From NCBI RefSeq assembly GCF_964340395.1, contig NC_135553.1, forward strand, positions 23,468,949 to 23,532,948: a stretch of DNA of 64,000 bases. The letters are read 5' to 3'. This DNA is from Glandiceps talaboti (taxonomy: Eukaryota; Hemichordata; Enteropneusta; Spengelidae). Below are positions 1 to 12,400 of the stretch, in pieces. Below the pieces are notes generated by a model. The model saw nothing but the letters and a program-made list of their open reading frames with translations, was not told where the DNA came from and ran no database searches. Each line of letters opens with the position of its first letter. The first letter of the stretch is position 1. Made by a program: the position numbers and the translations under genes.

Positions 1-106
1 AATAAGAAAGTAACACTGATGGAGAATTAACGTTAACAAGAGGGTCAACCCATTTGTTCCACCGCTCACGACCTTCTTTTGTTACACCATTGTTTGGTAT
101 TTTCAG

Positions 107-255
107 GTTCGTGAGATCAATTTATATAAAGAAGGTGACGTTGACAATTTTTTACAAGACATACCAGACGTCAACAACCTCAGGAGATGTTGGACTGAGT
201 GCGTAAATAAAAGTGACTTTGAAAGAAGGAGACGAGAAGTTGATGTATTTAATAG
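107..255 (+). CDS. Mo-hydroxylase exon ([11 protein letters not shown] segment)
   Basis: Acceptor tttcag ends at 106 and donor gtaagt begins at 256. The exon is 149 nt, starts in phase 0 and leaves two bases (AG) that are completed by T of the next exon. It encodes the segment from [11 protein letters not shown] to EVDVFN. Confidence 0.93.
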
Positions 256-702
256 GTAAGTGTACACTAATATAGCAACTATATATGTCTACTATGACAA
301 TTTACGTGTAAATACTGTGTCATGGTTTAATACGTTTCTTTCCAAAGTTGTATAAATTCATTTTCAAATGTTCTCCTTACAAAATATGCATACATACATA
401 CATACATACATACATACATACATACATACACATACATACATACATACATACATACATACATACATACATACATAAGTCCATTCAGCGACATGTTTTACAA
501 TGTTTCAGTGAGAATCGTTGGAAGAAACGAGGCCTTGCTGTGGTTCCACAGAAAAGTCAAGTTGGTTTAGTTGGTACCTTTCTGAACCAGGTAAATATCT
601 AGTCTATCCATACTACTTCAGACAAGCCACCATTGTTTTGAAATATCAAGTATAACAAGATGTAACTACCTATTCACCCACCGAAACAACAACAACAACA
701 AC

Positions 703-741
<39 letters not shown>

Positions 742-3700
742 CAAACAAACAACCTACCTGCCTGCGTTTGTAGCGATTGGTTCAGAAATGGATGAGAAAT
801 GTTCATTGGAAACAATATCTTTCAATGGAAAGTTGCATTGACGTTACTGTCTATAAAATTCAGATAATCAATGTGTATTATGAACTAGTGTCAGTATAAC
901 TGGTTACTTGTACTTTGTTTAAGGGAGCTGCCTTGGTACACATTTACACCGATGGATCTGTGTTACTGACACATGGTGGTATTGAGATGGGTCAAGGGTT
1001 ACACACCAAGACAATACAGATAGCTAGCCGTGTTCTACGTATACCGCCTGAACGTATTCATATAAATGAAGTGAGCACTGACAAAGTACCAAACACAATA
1101 GTCACTGGTGCATCTGCTGGAACTGAGATTTATGGGACTGCTGTTAAGGTGAGATACTAGTAGTTGGTTCCCAAAAAAGGGTACTATATGAAAATTATTT
1201 TTGATGGATAATGTGATATTTTGCACATGAAAATATTAATTGCTTAAAGTGGACACGTGAATGACGAATTTATAGTAATTTTGGATTTTCTTTTTTTGCC
1301 ATGTAGTTAAAAATCAAGCCCCTGTGGTTAAATGTGCAAACCTCCCATCACAGGGTACCTGATATTATCCGTAGAATTCGTTTATTGTGATGCCCTTATG
1401 TTGACTTAGAAAACAAAAAATATGTTTATACACTTACCATTTTCCGGCTTCTTATGTTCTATTTGACAGTAATGTCGTCATCGGTCTGGGCTATTCAGCC
1501 TGCCCTAAGGGAGATTAGACCACGCCCACAACGGCTGACCTGTCAGTCTAATGTTCTACGTGTGTATTCTATTCTAGATTGCCTGTGAAACATTAATGGA
1601 AAGACTACAACCTTTGATTAATGAGAATCCCAAAGGATCATGGAATGATTGGGTAAGTCTGTCTATATTGTATAGGTATAGTAGATATGTAATCTACAAA
1701 GGAGACACGACTATTATATTAGTATCGTTCAAGGAAATAATGCTACAAAAGTAACACAATTTCTTACCCAATCATGTCACCGTGTTTTGAAAATAAACTC
1801 TAACCCTGTATTCATTCGAGATAAATACAGATGTTTTTGTTTGAGGGTATATATGCATTACGTTTCTCGCAAAAATATTGGATGTGCATGAGACAACATT
1901 TTACGTTGACCGTATAAACTACATACATACATACATACATACATACATACATACATACATACATACATACATACATACATACATACATACATACATACAT
2001 ACATACATGCATGCATGCATGCATGCATGCGCGCGCGCACACACACACACACACACATACATACATACACACATACATACATACATACATACATACATAC
2101 ATACATACATACATACATACATACATACGTACATACATACTATTCATTTTAGAAAGAGACATCGGAATTACATATATTTGCTTGACATTCACAGATTAAT
2201 GCTGCTTACTTCAATAGAGTAAGTCTGTCTGCAACGGGATTTTTCAAGTGAGTTATACATTTCCTATATTTGACTATTCCCAGTAATTATCTAGATCTTA
2301 CAATAATTAGAATGGTATATCTATTCAGTACAAGTAGTAATCATAATATATGTATAAAAGTGGGGTTTATTTAGTTGTAAACAAGTGTCATTTTATCGCA
2401 AGATATAAGATGTTAGTAAAGCACGTGTACAGTATGCTTTTCTCAATTACTTACTACACACAAAAAATGACGAAAAGTTTCAATTTTTCTTCATCGGTAT
2501 CTGATACGAGTTAAATTTGTGAATTGATTTTTTTGTATTATCAGTGATCTTTGTTTTATACGAATTACTGGATGTGTCCAAAGACTAATGATAGAAGTCA
2601 CTGTAATATGTAATTTCTCAATCACTATCTTTTAACAAATTCAAATTTCAAATTCCAGACATCCCAGAAATCTAAAGTTCGACCCAAATAATCTGCAGGA
2701 GACGTGCACCAACTACCATTTCAGCTACGGTGCGGCTTGTTGTGAAGTTGAGATTGACTGTTTAACTGGTGATCATCAGTTAATACGTACCGATATTGTC
2801 ATGGACGTTGGAGATAGTTTGAATCCAGCACTGGATATTGGACAGGTATTTGAAAGATACAATGCAAATTGGGAGCGCCCTCAAAATTGGTAATTTGGAT
2901 AGAAATGCCCCCCCCCCCCTGCCCATGTCAGTCATCTTGACATTCTTGTTACCCTTGTCAATTTGTCAATTTGATGAGTTAATCATCGGTACCCATCATA
3001 TCAGTGTGGTTGCATCAATCGAAGTCAAATTTATTCCAAACGTGAAAAGCAATTCTATAATTAAAGTGCTAACTCTCACACATATAACAATTATTACTAA
3101 GGCCTAATAAAAAATATTGTGTGGTTCCGATTACGCTCAATTTTAGAATAAGTGGGGTTGGTAGATTTTATTATATTTTTTTTTTCATGTGTGAGTGTCT
3201 AGTTCAGGTTTTCCATTGTTTTCCAAATGGTCTCTGTGTTATTTATTTATTTATTTCTATCTATCAGATGTACAGCCAATTCAGAAGAACAGTTTTATAT
3301 TGTCTTTTTAAAAGTTGATATCAGTTTCCGCGTCCACTATTTCTCGTGAGACTTCCCAATTTTTACCGTCGATTTTATTATTTTTCTCGAAAAAGTTTTT
3401 AAAAAAAATTCGTTTAGGGTCAGCAGTGAAAATCTAGGTGGGGTCGGGTAATAGGAACCAAACAATGATTTTTTAAGCCTTTGGTGTTATTGGTATTTTT
3501 TTCAACCAAGATAAAACGTCTGAATAGATATTTTTATATGGTAAACTTTATTATGTAAAAGAAGAGTTTATTTCAATCTGTTTTTTGTTTAGGTGTCGTA
3601 CGAATCTAGTGCCTCGGTCAATAAAAACAAGACTCTAGTGTAAATTTAAAACTCTCAAAACAAACAGAAATGTTGAGTGGTGTCACATTCGACATGGTCT

Positions 3701-6221
3701 GATGAAATAAACCTGTACAATAAAGGAAAGCAATGCAATTATCCAGAGCATAGCAGTTGACATATACACACGCAAAACCGTGCTAATGACTCAATCAACA
3801 GTGGAGAAAATTGGTAAGAACCTGACTGATAAAGTTCAGCAGTACAGGTAGTCTATCAGCTAGCCCTCGGATGTTCTTCCGATAAAATACGACACACAGC
3901 CGAACAACGCTATCGAGGATGTTCGGGCAAGCCCTCACATGCGAACTTCGTTCGCTTATAGTTATAGCATCGAAAGAAAGCCCGAACGTCTAGCAGCAAG
4001 ACTACAGTACAGGTAGTGCTACCACAATATTGTGTTTTGTTTTATAAACCATAGACCCTCCACCCTCCACGAGGGTCTATGTATAAACATACTCTAACTG
4101 ACGAAGAGTCTGCTGAAAGCTGCTAATTACAAAACAAATGTGCAACATATAATGTAAGTATTTCCTACAACTAACAAATTGAACTGAAGAGAGGTTGAGG
4201 GATGTTTGTTTTCTGAATCAGTAAAGGTAATCCACTTTCTCGTCGTCTCTTTAGATTGAAGGTGCATTCATCATGGGATATGGTCTGTACGTGCACGAGG
4301 ATATACGATATTCCAAGCAAGGAAACCTGTTGACAAAGGGACCAGGAATGTATAACCTGCCACGGGTTGGTTATATACCAAGTCAGTTTAATGTAACCAT
4401 GCTGGAAGGAGCACCTTGTAAAGTTGGGCTGTATTCGTCTAAGGTGAGTTTCGCCCATTTCGCTTTCCTGGTCACAGGCACCAAGCCTTCAGTGGCCATA
4501 TCGTTAATACTAGAGGTTTTCTCCCTATCTCTTTACTGGCAGCTTGTCAAGCACATTCTAGATTATTTACCCCGATGTGTTAATATCATGACTTTTTAAT
4601 ATAATTATCTAGAAAAGAACAACGGCACAGATGTGACCGGCACAATAATGGTATTGAACAGAGAATGCTTGCAACAAATACTAAATATAAACCTTTTCAG
4701 AGAAGAAACTGTCTCAGAAATATCGTAACACACGATTTTGTCTGATTTTAAACAAGAATTTCAGTTTGGGATGTATTTAGGAACACAGAAACATACATTA
4801 TGGTATTTGAAGATCAAAAGTATTAAATATACTAACTTAAAATTTTGTTGAGAGAACTGATATCACATATATAGGCAAACACACAGACAACGCCCGACAC
4901 TGTGTTGTGAATTGATTGTAGGAGGTAATACTTAAGAATAAATGTATTTACAGCCAAAATGATGTAGGCTTGGCGTTTCACTCATGACGTAACATGACAT
5001 TTATTACACCCACTCAGACAACTTCTATTGCAAAAGAAACGATTACATAGGTGCCGTACACAGTGGGGATGTAGAAGTAGTCAAGTTTAAATGTTGATTA
5101 TCAGTTAGAAAATAAACAATTGCAGCCATTAAATATAAACTCACAAAGTCCACCGTAATGTTTTCTTCATTAGAAGCATGTTGTTACTGCACTGTAAAAG
5201 AATAGCAATGCTAATCAGTGTTCAATGTGATTGGGCAAAGGATCCTGATGTGTGTTTTGTCTCTGTTATTGTTTGTCTAGACTTGAAATATGTCTATCTT
5301 TGTGTCAAGAACGTAATGTACCATCAGTGGTACACCAAGCCTAAGTCATTTTAGCTATATCTATACATGGCCGTGCTTTCACTCTTGACACGTTCTATCC
5401 CATCCATTTTGAAAATAGCAGTTTCTGTTGATATTGATTTATTGATTAGGCGATGGGAGAATCTCCGCTTCTCCTTGGTACAGCTGTTCTGATGGCAATC
5501 AAGAACGCCATAATGTCAGCAAGATCGGATGCTGGATTGTCAGGATATTTCCGTTTAGATAGTCCTGCAACGTCTGACAGAATTCGACTTGCCTGCATTG
5601 ACAAGTTTACTGATAAAGTCCAAGACGAAACGGTATGTGATTTATTCTAATTTTTCGATTTAAAGATTTTAACCATCAATGTTCTACATATCTCCATCCA
5701 CTCAAAGATGTTGCTATATCATGGAACTCTGCAAGGTGCAACACATGAAAAATGCGAGATTCAAAGCAACAAAAATGAATATAATGCTCAACATAACAAC
5801 ATGACATTATCTTGCCATTCGATTTAAATCCATAGTGACGTGGCGGCCACATTTATATAAGGCCTAAAAAATTGTTTGGTTCCGGTTACCCAACCCCCAC
5901 CTAGTTTTTCACGCCGACCCTAAACTTGTTTTTACGTATTCGAGAAAAAAACAAAATTGCAAAAATTATGAAGTCTCGCAAGAAATAATCTTAGTGGATG
6001 TGGAAACTGACATCAACTACAAAGACAATAAGTTCCAATCTTCCTGGCTGTACATCTGATGAGAAGAAACCAATAACACAGAGACTATATGTGAAAGAAG
6101 TCTTGCGTAAAATAGACATTGCTGTTGCGATACCATTACCTCATACCATTATATATCATTCAACGTATGTCCTTTTTTAATATTACAGGAAACCGAAGAC
6201 TGCTTCTTTGTAAGGCCATAA
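107..6221 (+). CDS. Molybdenum hydroxylase (xanthine dehydrogenase / aldehyde oxidase family), C-terminal part, 9 exons; 5' part off the window
   Basis: Coding exons are 107-255, 509-590, 924-1148, 1578-1652, 2195-2247, 2659-2845, 4255-4443, 5450-5632 and 6189-6221, all with AG/GT boundaries and matching phases. They sum to 1176 nt, about 391 residues, equivalent to the last ~30% of a ~1330-residue enzyme. The piece covers the second molybdopterin-binding domain. Family signatures seen in order are [73 protein letters not shown] and MGESPLLLG, whose Glu corresponds to the catalytic base (Glu1261 in bovine XDH). Family members hydroxylate purines or aldehydes in the cytosol using Mo cofactor, 2Fe-2S centres and FAD. 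The residues that separate XDH from aldehyde oxidase lie upstream. FRLDSPAT near the C-terminus is XDH-like, while GES rather than GEPP is aldehyde-oxidase-like, so no symbol is given. The protein ends FVRP. Confidence 0.95.
387..474. repeat. (CATA)n microsatellite
   Basis: Nearly uninterrupted CATA repeat in the intron between the first two visible Mo-hydroxylase exons. Confidence 0.97.
509..590 (+). CDS. Mo-hydroxylase exon (ENRWKKRG segment)
   Basis: Acceptor tttcag ends at 508 and donor gtaaat begins at 591. The exon is 82 nt and encodes [15 protein letters not shown] to GTFLNQ. A CATA microsatellite ends about 34 nt before the acceptor. Confidence 0.93.
685..751. repeat. (AAC)n(AAT)n microsatellite
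   Basis: A run of AAC triplets is followed by AAT triplets and a short CAAA run, in a Mo-hydroxylase intron. Confidence 0.93.
924..1148 (+). CDS. Mo-hydroxylase exon ([13 protein letters not shown] segment)
   Basis: 75 codons, phase 0 to 0, with donor gtgaga at 1149. It carries [12 protein letters not shown] and EMGQGLHTK, the glycine-rich stretch that contacts the molybdopterin cofactor in this family. Confidence 0.94.
1578..1652 (+). CDS. Mo-hydroxylase exon ([12 protein letters not shown] segment)
   Basis: 25 codons between acceptor ttctag and donor gtaagt. It ends NPKGSWNDW, matching the SGSWEDW region of vertebrate XDH. Confidence 0.9.
1920..2142. repeat. (CATA)n microsatellite with GCAT and CA core
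   Basis: About 220 bp of CATA repeats with a central stretch of ATGC, GC and AC repeats. It ends ~53 nt before the acceptor of the exon at 2195. Long open frames here are low-complexity artefacts. Confidence 0.97.
2195..2247 (+). CDS. Mo-hydroxylase exon (VSLSATGFF segment)
   Basis: A 53-nt exon after acceptor ttcacag, with donor gtgagt. It encodes [17 protein letters not shown], and two bases are left for the next exon. It sits about 53 nt downstream of a ~220-bp CATA microsatellite. Confidence 0.9.
2659..2845 (+). CDS. Mo-hydroxylase exon ([11 protein letters not shown] / RTDIVMDVG)
   Basis: 187 nt with acceptor ttccag and donor gtattt. It contains [19 protein letters not shown] and [20 protein letters not shown], the most conserved block of the family in this window. 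Confidence 0.95.
3099..3482. mobile_element. MITE-like element with AAGGCCT ends (copy 1)
   Basis: The left end (AAGGCCTAATAAAAAATATT followed by a TGGTTCC block) and the right end (GGAACCA block, then TTTTTTAAGCCTT) are imperfect inverted repeats. The interior is non-coding. It lies in the intron between exons 2659-2845 and 4255-4443. The right ~165 bp recur in inverted orientation at 5859-6015. Confidence 0.65.
4050..4081. repeat. Tiny hairpin with CATAGACCCTC stem (copy 1 of 3)
   Basis: CATAGACCCTC, a 10-nt loop and GAGGGTCTATG form a perfect stem. The same stem occurs at 29697-29729, and a close variant at 45600-45635. Confidence 0.8.
4255..4443 (+). CDS. Mo-hydroxylase exon ([12 protein letters not shown] segment)
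   Basis: 63 codons with acceptor ctttag and donor gtgagt. It encodes [20 protein letters not shown] to GLYSSK, following GQ of the previous exon exactly as in XDH/AOX proteins. Confidence 0.94.
5450..5632 (+). CDS. Mo-hydroxylase exon with the catalytic glutamate
   Basis: 61 codons starting [10 protein letters not shown]. The Glu of this motif is the general base of Mo hydroxylases. The exon continues through [16 protein letters not shown], and the donor is gtatgt. Confidence 0.94.
5859..6015. mobile_element. AAGGCCT-end repeat, partial copy 2, inverted relative to copy 1
   Basis: Starts AAGGCCTAAAAAATTGTTTG and matches the reverse complement of about 3315-3482, including the regions around the ACCCAACCCCCACC and TTATGAAGTCTCGC stretches. 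It sits in the last intron of the Mo-hydroxylase gene, and no right terminus is evident. Confidence 0.6.
6189..6221 (+). CDS. Mo-hydroxylase terminal exon
   Basis: Acceptor attacag is followed by ten codons ([10 protein letters not shown]) and TAA. The phase fits the previous exon, and the protein ends where the family normally ends. AATAAA sits at 6313-6318. Confidence 0.85.
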   Translation, partial: ETEDCFFVRP

Positions 6222-6312
6222 ACAACAGAAAACCCGACGTTGAAAAGTGCATTGATTGATGCCTCCGACTTAAACTGAGATTATGCTGTGGGTGAAAGAG
6301 AAGTCGTTGGAA

Positions 6313-6318
6313 AATAAA
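6313..6318 (+). promoter_or_regulatory. Candidate poly(A) signal of the Mo-hydroxylase gene
   Basis: AATAAA about 92 nt after the TAA stop. A second AATAAA follows near 6426. Confidence 0.5.
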
Positions 6319-8476
6319 ACATGCAACAACTTCCCTCTGTTTCCTTGAAAGATATATGCGTCACATAATGACGTGAGACGTAAATAGTTTTTCGTCTTTC
6401 TAGTTCCTCTAAGTATGGGACTACTAATAAATCAAGAAATATATTATTATGGTTGACGTCGAAATATTGCCATATTTTTGCATGATGGTTCATTTATTGA
6501 TAGAGTTTTGTCATCGGTATATGTGAGGTATATGGTCTCCCGCCATAACACTGATAATTATGAGTCGTACTTACTCGCGTTAGGTGCCTGGGCGGATTTA
6601 ACTCGCCTAGTTCCTAACTTTGGTTATATAATAGGAATAAAAGAACATGTTATGTCAGTGATTATAACGTCGCAACCCACAGCCTGTTTTTACGGCAACG
6701 TTCTTAACGAGCCTCCCACCTATATTATCAAGTTATGTGAAAAAAAGACGAATGTATCGAAAGAAAAGTCTCTTTTTCGCATCTTAATGTCATTCCTAGA
6801 TTACATATCATCTCTTTGCATTGAAATTGTATTTTAGAATTCATTTCGAGAATTACAGTGTACTTGTAGTTTATAGCTCTGTGTTAAATCTGCTTATACT
6901 ACCTTTGATCAAATGCACTATTTTAATGTCAACAACCCAATACCACCTATATTATCAAAGGTACATGTACTTGATAATAATTTATTTACTCTTCTCTGTT
7001 ATGTGGTAATAAATTGCTGGTATTAAGGTTTATTAAACTCAATGGTCTCCACTTATCTGGTGTGTGTGTCTTTTTTGCGTTATTGTATTCTGATGTTAAA
7101 TACTATCTAAACTACTTCCAAGGATAAGTATTTTCACAAAATGGAAACTTGTTAAAAATATTGACTGTTACAAAGGTCATTGCTGGGAAGATTACAAAGA
7201 TTATTTAGCCAATAGATTTTCTAAATCTGTGACATGAGAATATACAGTGTAAATGACAATATGCCCTTGATAGGATAAATAGACAGAGTCAAACAGACAC
7301 AGATGAACCAACAAAATTCATTGAAAGTATGACATGAGTTTTATTTCTTATCAATTCATTACACCTTAGCATACCCAAATATAAGCTTCAACAAACCCTT
7401 GTAACAATACTATTAGCTTGGGCTAACTGTCTAAAACAGATACATACTTGTACATGTACTTGTATACTTACTAGAAATACCATTTCATTCACTGATTTTC
7501 ATATAGATGCGAAATATATCAGACTGCACACATACCCTAACTAGCTTATAGCTTTAAATACTTATTTTAAAGATATCAATATGTCCATCGTTTTCCAGGA
7601 ATATTGTCTATCTCTTCAATGCTGACAAACAAGGAATAAAAATGTTGATAAATCTTGTATTCCCAAATTCCCAATTCCATACATTTGATTGGTAGTGTTC
7701 CCTAATTACATGATTTTCCTTCAAAATTTAGAAGGGATTTTTGAACCTTTCTTGTGAATAAACTCCCACTTGCGAAATTCCTTTCTGACACTTGTAAATC
7801 AAAACAGGTCTTTCAAGCAGCTAATATATGAGTGTTGCATTACAAAATTTACTATACCATGCTTTCAATAGCATGCTGTAAGTAATAAAGTATGTGTGTG
7901 TATAAAAGACCCTACCTAATGCTAACACTTGTTAGCGTACATGCCGCAATGACAATGCAAATGTCAATGTATTTTGAATACACACTATACTATATATTAT
8001 AAAATCTCCTAAAGGAAAATCCATCTTGATTTTGGTCTGACCAAAAGTTACATTACTAAGAATATTTACACGTGGTGCAACTGTTTTTGAGATTCTATGA
8101 AGTGCATGTGTTGGATGTGATACAGAAATATATGTTCAAATATATGTAAAGGTAGCACATGCACATTTGATCAGCAACGACTACTGAGAGATGCCAGGAT
8201 GCAGCAATAGTGTATTTACGAACAGCAGCTGACAACTTAATGATACATGTGTTTACGGTAGAATGTGCCTGTGGACAAATTTATTTGAAAATCGAACTTC
8301 ATAAAATCTCTCCAAACTTTGCCCTTTGGAGGTGTGTTCCCAGTCCTTTTGAAACAATAAAGGAAAGTTTGTGATTCACCATCTTGTTTCTGGGGAATTC
8401 GACAATATCTTTTATTAAGTAGTACTCAGTGGCCATATTGGATTCTAAAATGACTTACTTTTCAAATCATTTTCCC

Positions 8477-8482
8477 TTTATT
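8477..8482 (-). promoter_or_regulatory. Candidate poly(A) signal of SGSH-A
   Basis: TTTATT on the + strand, i.e. AATAAA on the transcribed strand, about 175 nt beyond the stop codon. Confidence 0.45.
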
Positions 8483-8654
8483 TCAAACATTTATGTGATA
8501 ACCTCTGTTTTGTTTTCTTGATTATAACTGAGATTGGGGTTGAGTTTTCTTGATCAAAGTAACAGCAAAAGATTTTCATTTCCAAGGCTCATACCACATT
8601 AAGAGCATTGTAGTATGTTGATTTTGTAATTGGTGAATTACATGTCTGCATTCC

Positions 8655-9427
8655 TCAGGGAAGATTAAGGAGTGAGAGACATGATTGATCATGTGAATAA
8701 TATCCCATATCAAGTAATATGCCTTCAGGGTAACATCTCCATGGATCACCAGTCTGCCATTGCCATGCAACGAGCTTCTTCTTCAGGTCTTCAAAAAGAG
8801 TTTTATGTTGTGGGTCGTTAGCTAAGTTGTTCAGTTCATGTGGGTCTTTCTCAATGTCAAACATCTCCCATTCATCCCTGTAGTAGTATTGATGTAAAGT
8901 CTTAAACCAGTGTGTTTGCTGATGTGCAATTGTACGATTGAAGATGTCCAACATAGTTTCAGAAAGGGCAATATCTGATGCAATTGGGTATGGCATTCTA
9001 TAGTTCAGATTATGAATCAAGTGATAGTTCTTGTGACGAATGACTCTCATTGGATAAGCCATGGTGACCTCGTGGAAATCATGACTGGCATGTACTGTAT
9101 CGTAGCCTTGTTCTTTAAGCATGGATGGCAGGAGTGTCTTTCCAGTCAGTTTAACTTGGTCGCTGAATATCTTGTAGTTTGGGTAGGAGACATTAAACCA
9201 GTCTAAAACAGTTGGTACAATATCAAGTGTACTAACCATGTCATTACTCTCCTGCCCCCAGCGTTCTTTGTGAAAGGGAGATGATACTATGAAAGGTTCT
9301 CCCATTCCTTTCTCATATAGATTGGTTTTAGCATTAGGGAAAGGTATTCCATTGTCAGAGGTGAATATAACCAGTGTGTTATCAGCAAACCCAGCATCTT
9401 GAAGTTCCTTCATGAAAAGACCAATAC
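8655..9427 (-). CDS. SGSH: SGSH-A exon 5: SDNG site and C-terminal subdomain
   Basis: 773 nt from acceptor tctcag to a stop at 8655-8657. It holds [41 protein letters not shown] and the [12 protein letters not shown]-terminal block. Confidence 0.95.
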
Positions 9428-12400
9428 CTGAGAAGAAAACGATCATTTAAAGATAAAATATCAATGGCAGTGACAACCAGGTCTGCACAATTATCTTGTA
9501 GTTGGTAGACCATTTCAATTTATGCATACCATTTACATTAATGGCAGTGACAACCAGGTCTGCACAATTATCTTGTAGTTGGTAGATCATTTCAATTTAT
9601 GCATACTATTTGCATCAATTACCATATCACCTGAATTACCTTGTCAATTGGTGGACAATTTCAATTTATGGATACTGTTTGCATCAATTACCATATGAGC
9701 TCAATTACCTTGTCAATTGGTGGACAATTTCAATTTAGTATATCATTTGCATAAATTTCCATGATGATATCAGAATATTATTTTTAACTACAAACTTCAA
9801 AGCATAAAGTTTGAATTCTGTATTCTAAAATTAGTATTTATATCTTATAAGTGCAGCAATATGGACTAAACATGATCTGAACCAAAATTTCCTTTAGCTC
9901 TGCTAAATATTCACCCACACAAATGTGACATGGGCCTTAGCACAAAATTGAGCTGCAGTCTAGTGGGTCACATAAATGCATTCTTTAGTCAAGTATGAAA
10001 GTATACTTCCTAATCTCTATGAAAGTTTGTGTTGCAGGGAATATACATAGCTTGAAAGATCCATCACTGTTTCTACTTATTTGGAGTAGCGAATGGTTAT
10101 AAGTAAGTGGACCAACAACTGGATCTTTCCGACTATGAGTACGCATTATTTAAAAAATTGTCAAAATTAATCTAAAATGAAAATACCGCCAATGGCGTTG
10201 TAGCACAACTGTAGTTTTTAAAAATGTTTATCCATATGCTAGTCTATGCTAAAAATAGGTGTTTATTTGCTGAATAACTATCCAGTTGCCTATCCAACCA
10301 TGTTGCTATCTTTACGATAAATGCTATCATTTGGCTGTTGCTATGGGCGTGGTCATGTTGTTAGATATATTTGCATACATTTGTGTATGTTTTTGTTCAC
10401 TTGTGTATGAATTCCTGATATTGTCTTTGCAATATATGTGATCATTTGGCTGTTGCTATGGGCGTGGTCTTGTTGCTAGGAAAATTTACATACATTTTTT
10501 GAATGTTTATTCAATTGTCTATTAAACCCTGTTGTTATCTTTGTGAAATACACCACCGTTTGGCTGTTGCTATGGGCGTGGTCATGGTTACTAGGGTATT
10601 TGCATACATTTTTTGAATGTTTACTCATCTGTCTTTCTATTCCTGTTGTTATCTTTGCAATATACGTGATTATTTGGCTGTTGTTATGGGCGTGGTCTTG
10701 TTGCTATGCAAATTTACATACATTTTTTGGATGTTTATTCAATTATCTATTAAACCCTGTTGTTATCTTTGTGAAATACACCACCGTTTGGTTGTTGCTA
10801 TGGGCGTGGTCATGGTTGCTAGGGTATTTGCATACATTTTTTGAATGTTTACTCACTTGCTTACCAGATGATGTTGTTATTTGACCAAAATATACTGTCA
10901 TTTGGTTGTTGCTAAAGGGTGTGGTCATGGTTGCTAGGGCCAATTTTGTCAAAATGTTTTAAAGAAAATCTGCAGAATAACAGTTTCAGAAACATCTTGC
11001 CAAGTTTCAGACTAATTGACCAAGTACTTTTTGAGATATAAGTTTTTGACCAAAAATGAACATTTTTACACCTAATTTGCATATCACTCATGGAATCATG
11101 GTATGCTTAATATTTCTTCGTCCATACATCCCTAGATACATTCCCATTAAATTTCAGCCCAATCTGCTCAGTAGTTTTAGAATTATAGATTTTTAACCAA
11201 AAAGACACATTTTTAGCCCTAATTTGCATATCACTGATGGAATCATCCCGTCATGAACAAATCTTACTTTACACCCCCTTAAGAATGTTCCCACCAAATT
11301 TCGCACCAATCTGCCCAGTAGTTTCTGAGTTTAAGTTTTTTGACCAAAAATCACATTTTTTGACCCAAATCACACACCTGTGATGCGATCATTTTGATTT
11401 GAACAATTTCCCAACTAGACACCCAAAGTAATGGACCCACCAAATATCGTGGCAATCGGTTCAGCGATTTTTGACTTTAAGTTGTTTACACACACACACA
11501 CACACACACATCCACACACACACACACACACAGACAGACAGACGCCGGGCGATCCCTATAGCACTACTGAACAAGTTCAGTTGTGCTAAAAAACTACAGT
11601 ACCTTGATCCATTCTGTTGATGATAGTGTACTGCTTGGAAATGTCTTCCCTGGCAGCTGGAGTGTCTGGTACAAAGTAAGGCACCTCGACATCTTCAGGT
11701 TTATAATATTGAGGTTTCCAGTCTTTGATAACACCTGTGCCTGGTTGACCATTACCAAACTTCTCACAGAACAGTCCATACTCAGCATTAGCAGTGCATC
11801 GATGGGGATCATTGAATGCAATATACAGCATAAACGGCCTTTTTTGAGATATAAGGAGGTAGATTTTGATTTGATGACATATTTACATAACTCCTCACAC
11901 TCTATGTATCTGAGGAGTTTATCTTCTGAAGGGAAACATTACAGTACAAATGACGTTGCCTTGGTGTTTCACCTGTATGATGTGACATTTTTACACACAC
12001 TCCGACAACTTCAAATGCAAAGGCACTATCAATTAAATTCTTTGTTTGCCATCCACATGAAGGTAGGTTTGTCGGTAGATTTAGAAAAAAACACAAATAC
12101 ATTTCACCAGTTCAGTAGACTTGGGTATAAACAGAATGGATCAACAGAAAAGTGAATTTTACATGACATGTTAGCGTTGTGTTTTTTTCTGTGTTTTTCT
12201 TTTTTCCCTCTCTGTGGTAGATTCTGAGGAAATTCAAGGATAGCAAACAAAGTATTGAATTGCTGGAGCTTTACATACAAGATTATTTCTAGTAAACATT
12301 TATGTAAATCATTCTGGTCAAGATTTTTATATTAGCCTTGAAGAATTACATTACAAATAATTACAAGAACAGTAACTTAACAAAAAAAGTTATGAGTTTC

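Larger units (their letters stand above)
6222..8654. other. Convergent intergenic region
   Basis: Holds the 3' flank of the Mo-hydroxylase gene and, from the other side, that of SGSH-A. It is AT-rich. Short ORFs such as 6478-6837 resemble nothing I recognise and lack splice or family support. No RNA gene was recognised. Confidence 0.6.

Noticed and set aside
1812-2222. Several long open frames on both strands with YVCM or YIHT repeats
   Set aside because: They are the six-frame reading of a CATA microsatellite. The same applies to 348-602 and 62094-62862.
6478-6837. 119-codon ATG open frame downstream of the Mo-hydroxylase gene
   Set aside because: No recognisable family, no splice or promoter support, and AT-rich composition like its surroundings.
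10543-10884. Hydrophobic open frame with repeated WLLLWAWS
   Set aside because: It is the translation of the ~115-bp tandem units of the Helentron-like element, and the other copy is not open in the same way.
11583-12155. 190-codon open frame on the + strand over SGSH-A exon 4
   Set aside because: It is antisense to a well-supported exon and runs into the intron. The sulfatase reading on the - strand explains the conservation.
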